Shown here: positions 6,353-8,188 of the stretch, one piece after another
How positions within the stretch are numbered: the stretch's first letter is position 1
Layout of the letters: every line of letters starts with the position of its first letter
Assembly (NCBI GenBank): GCA_031274465.1
Contig: JAISQC010000239.1
Coordinates: forward strand, 1 to 8,188
Direction: 5' to 3'
From: Synergistaceae bacterium
GTDB taxonomy: Bacteria; Synergistota; Synergistia; Synergistales; Synergistaceae
DNA: 8,188 nt
Notes under the pieces: generated by a model
Databases searched by the model: none
What the model was told of the DNA's origin: nothing
What the model saw: the letters and a program-made list of their open reading frames with translations, nothing else
Made by a program: the position numbers and the translations under genes

Positions 6353-7279
6353 GTGGCCGCCATTATAAAAGCCGTGATCGACGTCGGGACGAATTCGGCC
6401 AAGCTCTTGGTGATGGAGCGCTCAAACCTGACATCGAGGGTTCTGGCGGATACGCTTGAGATCGTCCGCTTGGGCGAGGGGACTGCCGAAAGCGGCGTGC
6501 TGTCGGATGAGGCGATGAAGCGCTCTTCCGCCGTTATAAGCGATATGGCGCGCGCCGCCAGGTCGCTTGGCGCGGAAGAGATATCCGCAGTGGGGACTCA
6601 GGCCATGAGGATGGCCGCAAACGCGGATCTTTTCATCGAAGCGGTGAAATCCGCGTGCGGCGTCGAGATACGCGTGATAAGCGGGGATGAAGAGGCCGAG
6701 CTGTCGTTTGCCGCCGCAGTCGCCGGATTGCGCGGACAGAGTGGCGATTTCTGCGTTTTGGACGTCGGGGGCGGCAGCAGCGAGATAACGCTTGGGGACC
6801 GCTCTTCGGTCGCTTATCGCAGGAGCGTGCCGATAGGCGCCCTGTCGTTTTTCAAAAAATTTTTCGACGTCGTGCCTGATGGAGGCCCGGTCCCCCAAGG
6901 GACGCTCGACGAAGCGGCGTCTTTTGCCGAAAGCGAGATACTGAATGCAGGCGCACGGAGGGACGTCAGAATGGGGCGCGCGCTGTGCGTCGGAATCGGC
7001 GGGACGGTATCGACGCTTGCCGCAGTGAGCCGGGGGGATTGCCGCGATGACGCGGGCGGCGATGTATTGAGCGCGGACGAGATATCCCGGCAGATTGCCC
7101 TGTACGCGTCAATGAGCCTCGACGCCCGGAAGAAAGTAAAAGGGCTTCCGCCGGAGCGGGCCGACATCATCCTGCCAGGGGCGTGCATCGTAAGGGAATT
7201 CCTCACGCACTTCGGATGGAGTGAAATGACGGTATGCGCCCGAGGGCTGCGCTACGGGGTTATGGAAAAAATCATGTGA
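6353..7279 (+). CDS. ppx: Ppx/GppA-family phosphatase (exopolyphosphatase or pppGpp phosphatase)
   Basis: This cytoplasmic enzyme of the ASKHA/actin-like fold releases phosphate from polyphosphate or converts pppGpp to ppGpp. Sequence cannot separate the two activities. With GTG 6353 as residue 1 (308 residues), the phosphate-1 loop is IDVGTNSAKL (9-18). The catalytic-glutamate region is SGDEEAEL (110-117), the phosphate-2 motif DVGGGSSE (137-144), and the nucleotide-site motif GIGGTVSTLA (214-223). GLPPERADIILPG (264-276) and a final RGLRYGVMEKIM complete the two-domain core. It is the short form, without the C-terminal extension of the roughly 500-residue E. coli Ppx and GppA. I chose GTG 6353 because it lies after the terminator and just after GAAGAAGAGG, though the spacing is short. 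No separate promoter fits between terminator and start. The 3' end overlaps the truncated toxin gene by 8 bp on the opposite strand. Confidence 0.92.
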   Translation: MAAIIKAVIDVGTNSAKLLVMERSNLTSRVLADTLEIVRLGEGTAESGVLSDEAMKRSSAVISDMARAARSLGAEEISAVGTQAMRMAANADLFIEAVKSACGVEIRVISGDEEAELSFAAAVAGLRGQSGDFCVLDVGGGSSEITLGDRSSVAYRRSVPIGALSFFKKFFDVVPDGGPVPQGTLDEAASFAESEILNAGARRDVRMGRALCVGIGGTVSTLAAVSRGDCRDDAGGDVLSADEISRQIALYASMSLDARKKVKGLPPERADIILPGACIVREFLTHFGWSEMTVCARGLRYGVMEKIM

Positions 7280-7493
7280 CTGCCGTGAGGGTTGGGCAAG
7301 TCATCATTTGTTTCTGGGTTAGTTTGAAGTTAAACTTAGGTCTTGATAGAACTTCATCGTATTCGTCAATAATTGCTTGGTTGTAGCAAGCACGTAGTTT
7401 GCCTTGCAAGGCAAGGGATACAATTTTTGCTGCTAGTCCTTCCCGCGAGAGGAATGCGGATACAAAGACATTTGTATCCAATACCGTCCTCAG
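7272..7493 (-). pseudogene. Truncated PIN-domain toxin (COG1569-like), C-terminal half missing
   Basis: PIN toxins are metal-dependent ribonucleases of about 140 residues in this family. Here about 73 codons remain. The start of the domain is clear: RTVLDTNVFVSAFL, with the first acidic residue D6, and IIDEYDEVLSRPKF, with the second acidic residue E44. After about residue 64 the similarity stops and TCPTLTAVT leads to a TGA inside the ppx 3' end. The C-terminal acidic residues are absent, so the protein should have no nuclease activity. The family N-terminus (M/V-R-x-VLDTNV) maps to a CTG codon at 7493-7491, two bases after the antitoxin stop. In-frame GTG at 7529 and ATG at 7550 would instead overlap the antitoxin gene. 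Base composition is lower in GC than in the surrounding genes. A deletion that joined toxin to ppx is the simplest reading. Confidence 0.8.
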
Positions 7494-7494
7494 G

Positions 7495-7842
7495 TTACCT
7501 AGGGTTTTCCCTAACTCTTCTTTCTGCACGCATAGCCCCAATTTCTGCATTTATTTCATCTAAAGTCATTTTTGACGACCCATTCTTGGCGGCAGATGTT
7601 TGTGCCAATTTCATGATTCTTTGTGCTTTGAGCCGCCGCAAATCATTGAGCGTGTCTTCTAAAGTTAAATCATCCACATCGATAATGACCGCTATCGGGC
7701 GGTCATCGTTCGTTATGACAAGTTGTCCCTCGCGTTTAAGTTGCTCGGTCACTTCATCGGGGGACGCGCAAAAATCAAAAAGAGAGGTTGACCCTTTCTT
7801 TTTGCGTTCATCAACCACAGCCGATATTGCAGTATCTGGCAT
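7495..7842 (-). CDS. Type II antitoxin, Phd/YefM-like
   Basis: This small protein of 115 residues is probably the antitoxin for the PIN toxin encoded directly downstream. Residues about 20-58 resemble the Phd/YefM DNA-binding fold, with SPDEVTEQLKREGQLVITNDD leading into RPIAVIIDVDD (48-58), the usual pattern of ItrnGrPvAvlv. The charged helical C-terminus (60-115) would wrap the toxin. The start ATG is fixed by AGGAGGT at 7857-7851 with 8 nt spacing. The stop TAA lies at the toxin start, so the genes are translationally coupled. Such antitoxins normally repress their own promoter. The gene appears intact although its partner is truncated, and its AT-richer composition, like the toxin's, suggests acquisition by transfer. 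The family call rests on motif pattern only. Confidence 0.8.
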   Translation of the reverse strand: MPDTAISAVVDERKKKGSTSLFDFCASPDEVTEQLKREGQLVITNDDRPIAVIIDVDDLTLEDTLNDLRRLKAQRIMKLAQTSAAKNGSSKMTLDEINAEIGAMRAERRVRENPR

Positions 7843-7893
7843 AGCCCAACACCTCCTGCCCGATGATAATATATCTTTTGCCTCTTCGCATCA

Positions 7894-7922
7894 AGAATAA
7901 AAGCGTGTGTCGCTCGTGTCAA
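7894..7922 (-). promoter_or_regulatory. Sigma-70 promoter of the toxin-antitoxin pair
   Basis: On the minus strand a perfect TTGACA (7922-7917) is followed by a 17-bp spacer and TATTCT (7899-7894). The spacer contains an imperfect tandem repeat (GACACGAGC, GACACACGC), a possible operator. A second candidate, TTGATG (7894-7889) with 17 bp to TATTAT (7871-7866), would start transcription almost at the ribosome-binding site and is less likely. It lies after the stop of the LuxR-type gene, so the pair has its own promoter. Confidence 0.6.
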
Positions 7923-7930
7923 CCGGTTTC

Positions 7931-8188
7931 CTACTTTATCAGTTTGCGCTCTAGGGCGATCCTGATGACATTTGCCGTGCTGTCGGCCCCCAGCTTGGAA
8001 TAGATCGAACTGAGCACCATTTTCACCGTGCTGATCGACAGATCGTGGCTCACGGCTATTTCGGACCGCGTAAGGCCGTGATATATGTCGTGCAGGATTC
8101 CTATCTCCCTTGGCGAGAGGTGCAGGTCATGCCCCAGGTTGTTCGCCTTCCTGTACTCCGAGACCACCAGAAGCTCCCGCTTGGCGTA
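7931..8188 (-). CDS. LuxR-family transcriptional regulator, C-terminal HTH (partial, 5' end outside window)
   Basis: The reading frame is open to the window edge, so only the last 85 residues are seen. Counting from the edge, they form a GerE/LuxR-type DNA-binding domain: LSPREIGIL (24-32), GLTRSEIA (38-45) and the recognition helix SISTVKMVLSSIYSKLGA (51-68). The protein ends in RIALERKLIK. The 20 or so residues before the HTH are not a phospho-receiver or an autoinducer domain that I can recognise. From memory the arrangement resembles large MalT-like regulators with tandem repeats before the HTH, but that cannot be tested here. A GTG at 8167 is in frame, yet starting there would leave almost nothing but the HTH, and the open frame upstream favours a longer protein. 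Its target genes are unknown. Confidence 0.88.
   Translation of the reverse strand, partial: YAKRELLVVSEYRKANNLGHDLHLSPREIGILHDIYHGLTRSEIAVSHDLSISTVKMVLSSIYSKLGADSTANVIRIALERKLIK

Noticed and set aside
7401..7412. Perfect 12-bp palindrome GCCTTGCAAGGC
   Set aside because: It lies within the toxin reading frame, has no T run or repeated partner, and is most simply a coding coincidence.

Overview
The window is about 8.2 kb of gene-dense, GC-rich bacterial chromosome, except for one AT-richer island at roughly 7300-7930. Genes lie on both strands. GTG starts, AGG arginine codons and ATA isoleucine codons are common. The mixture of a LivJ-type receptor, an HD-GYP protein, a DHH phosphoesterase and a MalT-like LuxR tail suggests an anaerobic bacterium, possibly a member of the Synergistota. 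That assignment is recollection-based and weak. No rRNA, tRNA, CRISPR array, insertion sequence or phage gene was seen.

Layout. (1) 17-1243 (+): a PLP-dependent class I/II aminotransferase of the LysN / MocR-catalytic-domain type. It meets, tail to tail with a 23-bp overlap, (2) 1221-2147 (-), a ten-helix EamA/DMT-family exporter. (3) 2293-3444 (-): an HD-GYP-type signalling protein whose HD motif reads FD and whose GYP motif reads GYD. (4) 3571-5148 (+): diverging from it across a short AT-rich promoter region, a membrane-anchored periplasmic-binding-protein-like receptor with a separate cytoplasmic helical domain. (5) 5350-6282 (+): a DHH-family phosphoesterase with its own promoter and a roughly 120-nt leader. 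(6) 6353-7279 (+): a short-form Ppx/GppA phosphatase starting just after a strong intrinsic terminator. (7) 7272-7842 (-): a Phd/YefM-type antitoxin followed by a PIN toxin that has lost its C-terminal half exactly where it meets the ppx 3' end. (8) 7931-8188 (-): the C-terminal LuxR-type HTH of a regulator that runs off the window.

How the genes may work together. Genes 3 and 4 could form a sensing pair: an extracellular amino-acid-like ligand receptor with no recognisable output domain, beside a degenerate cyclic-dinucleotide phosphodiesterase fold. Genes 5 and 6 are both phosphoesterases of families linked to polyphosphate or nucleotide second messengers, and they are adjacent. The aminotransferase and exporter are plausibly amino-acid metabolism and efflux, but nothing ties them together beyond adjacency. 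The toxin-antitoxin pair looks like a horizontally acquired, decayed remnant. The most unusual points are the FD/GYD HD-GYP protein, the receptor fusion, the truncated toxin with an intact antitoxin, and two places (2191-2218 and 6308-6336) where an intrinsic terminator sits so close to the next gene that attenuation is a realistic possibility.
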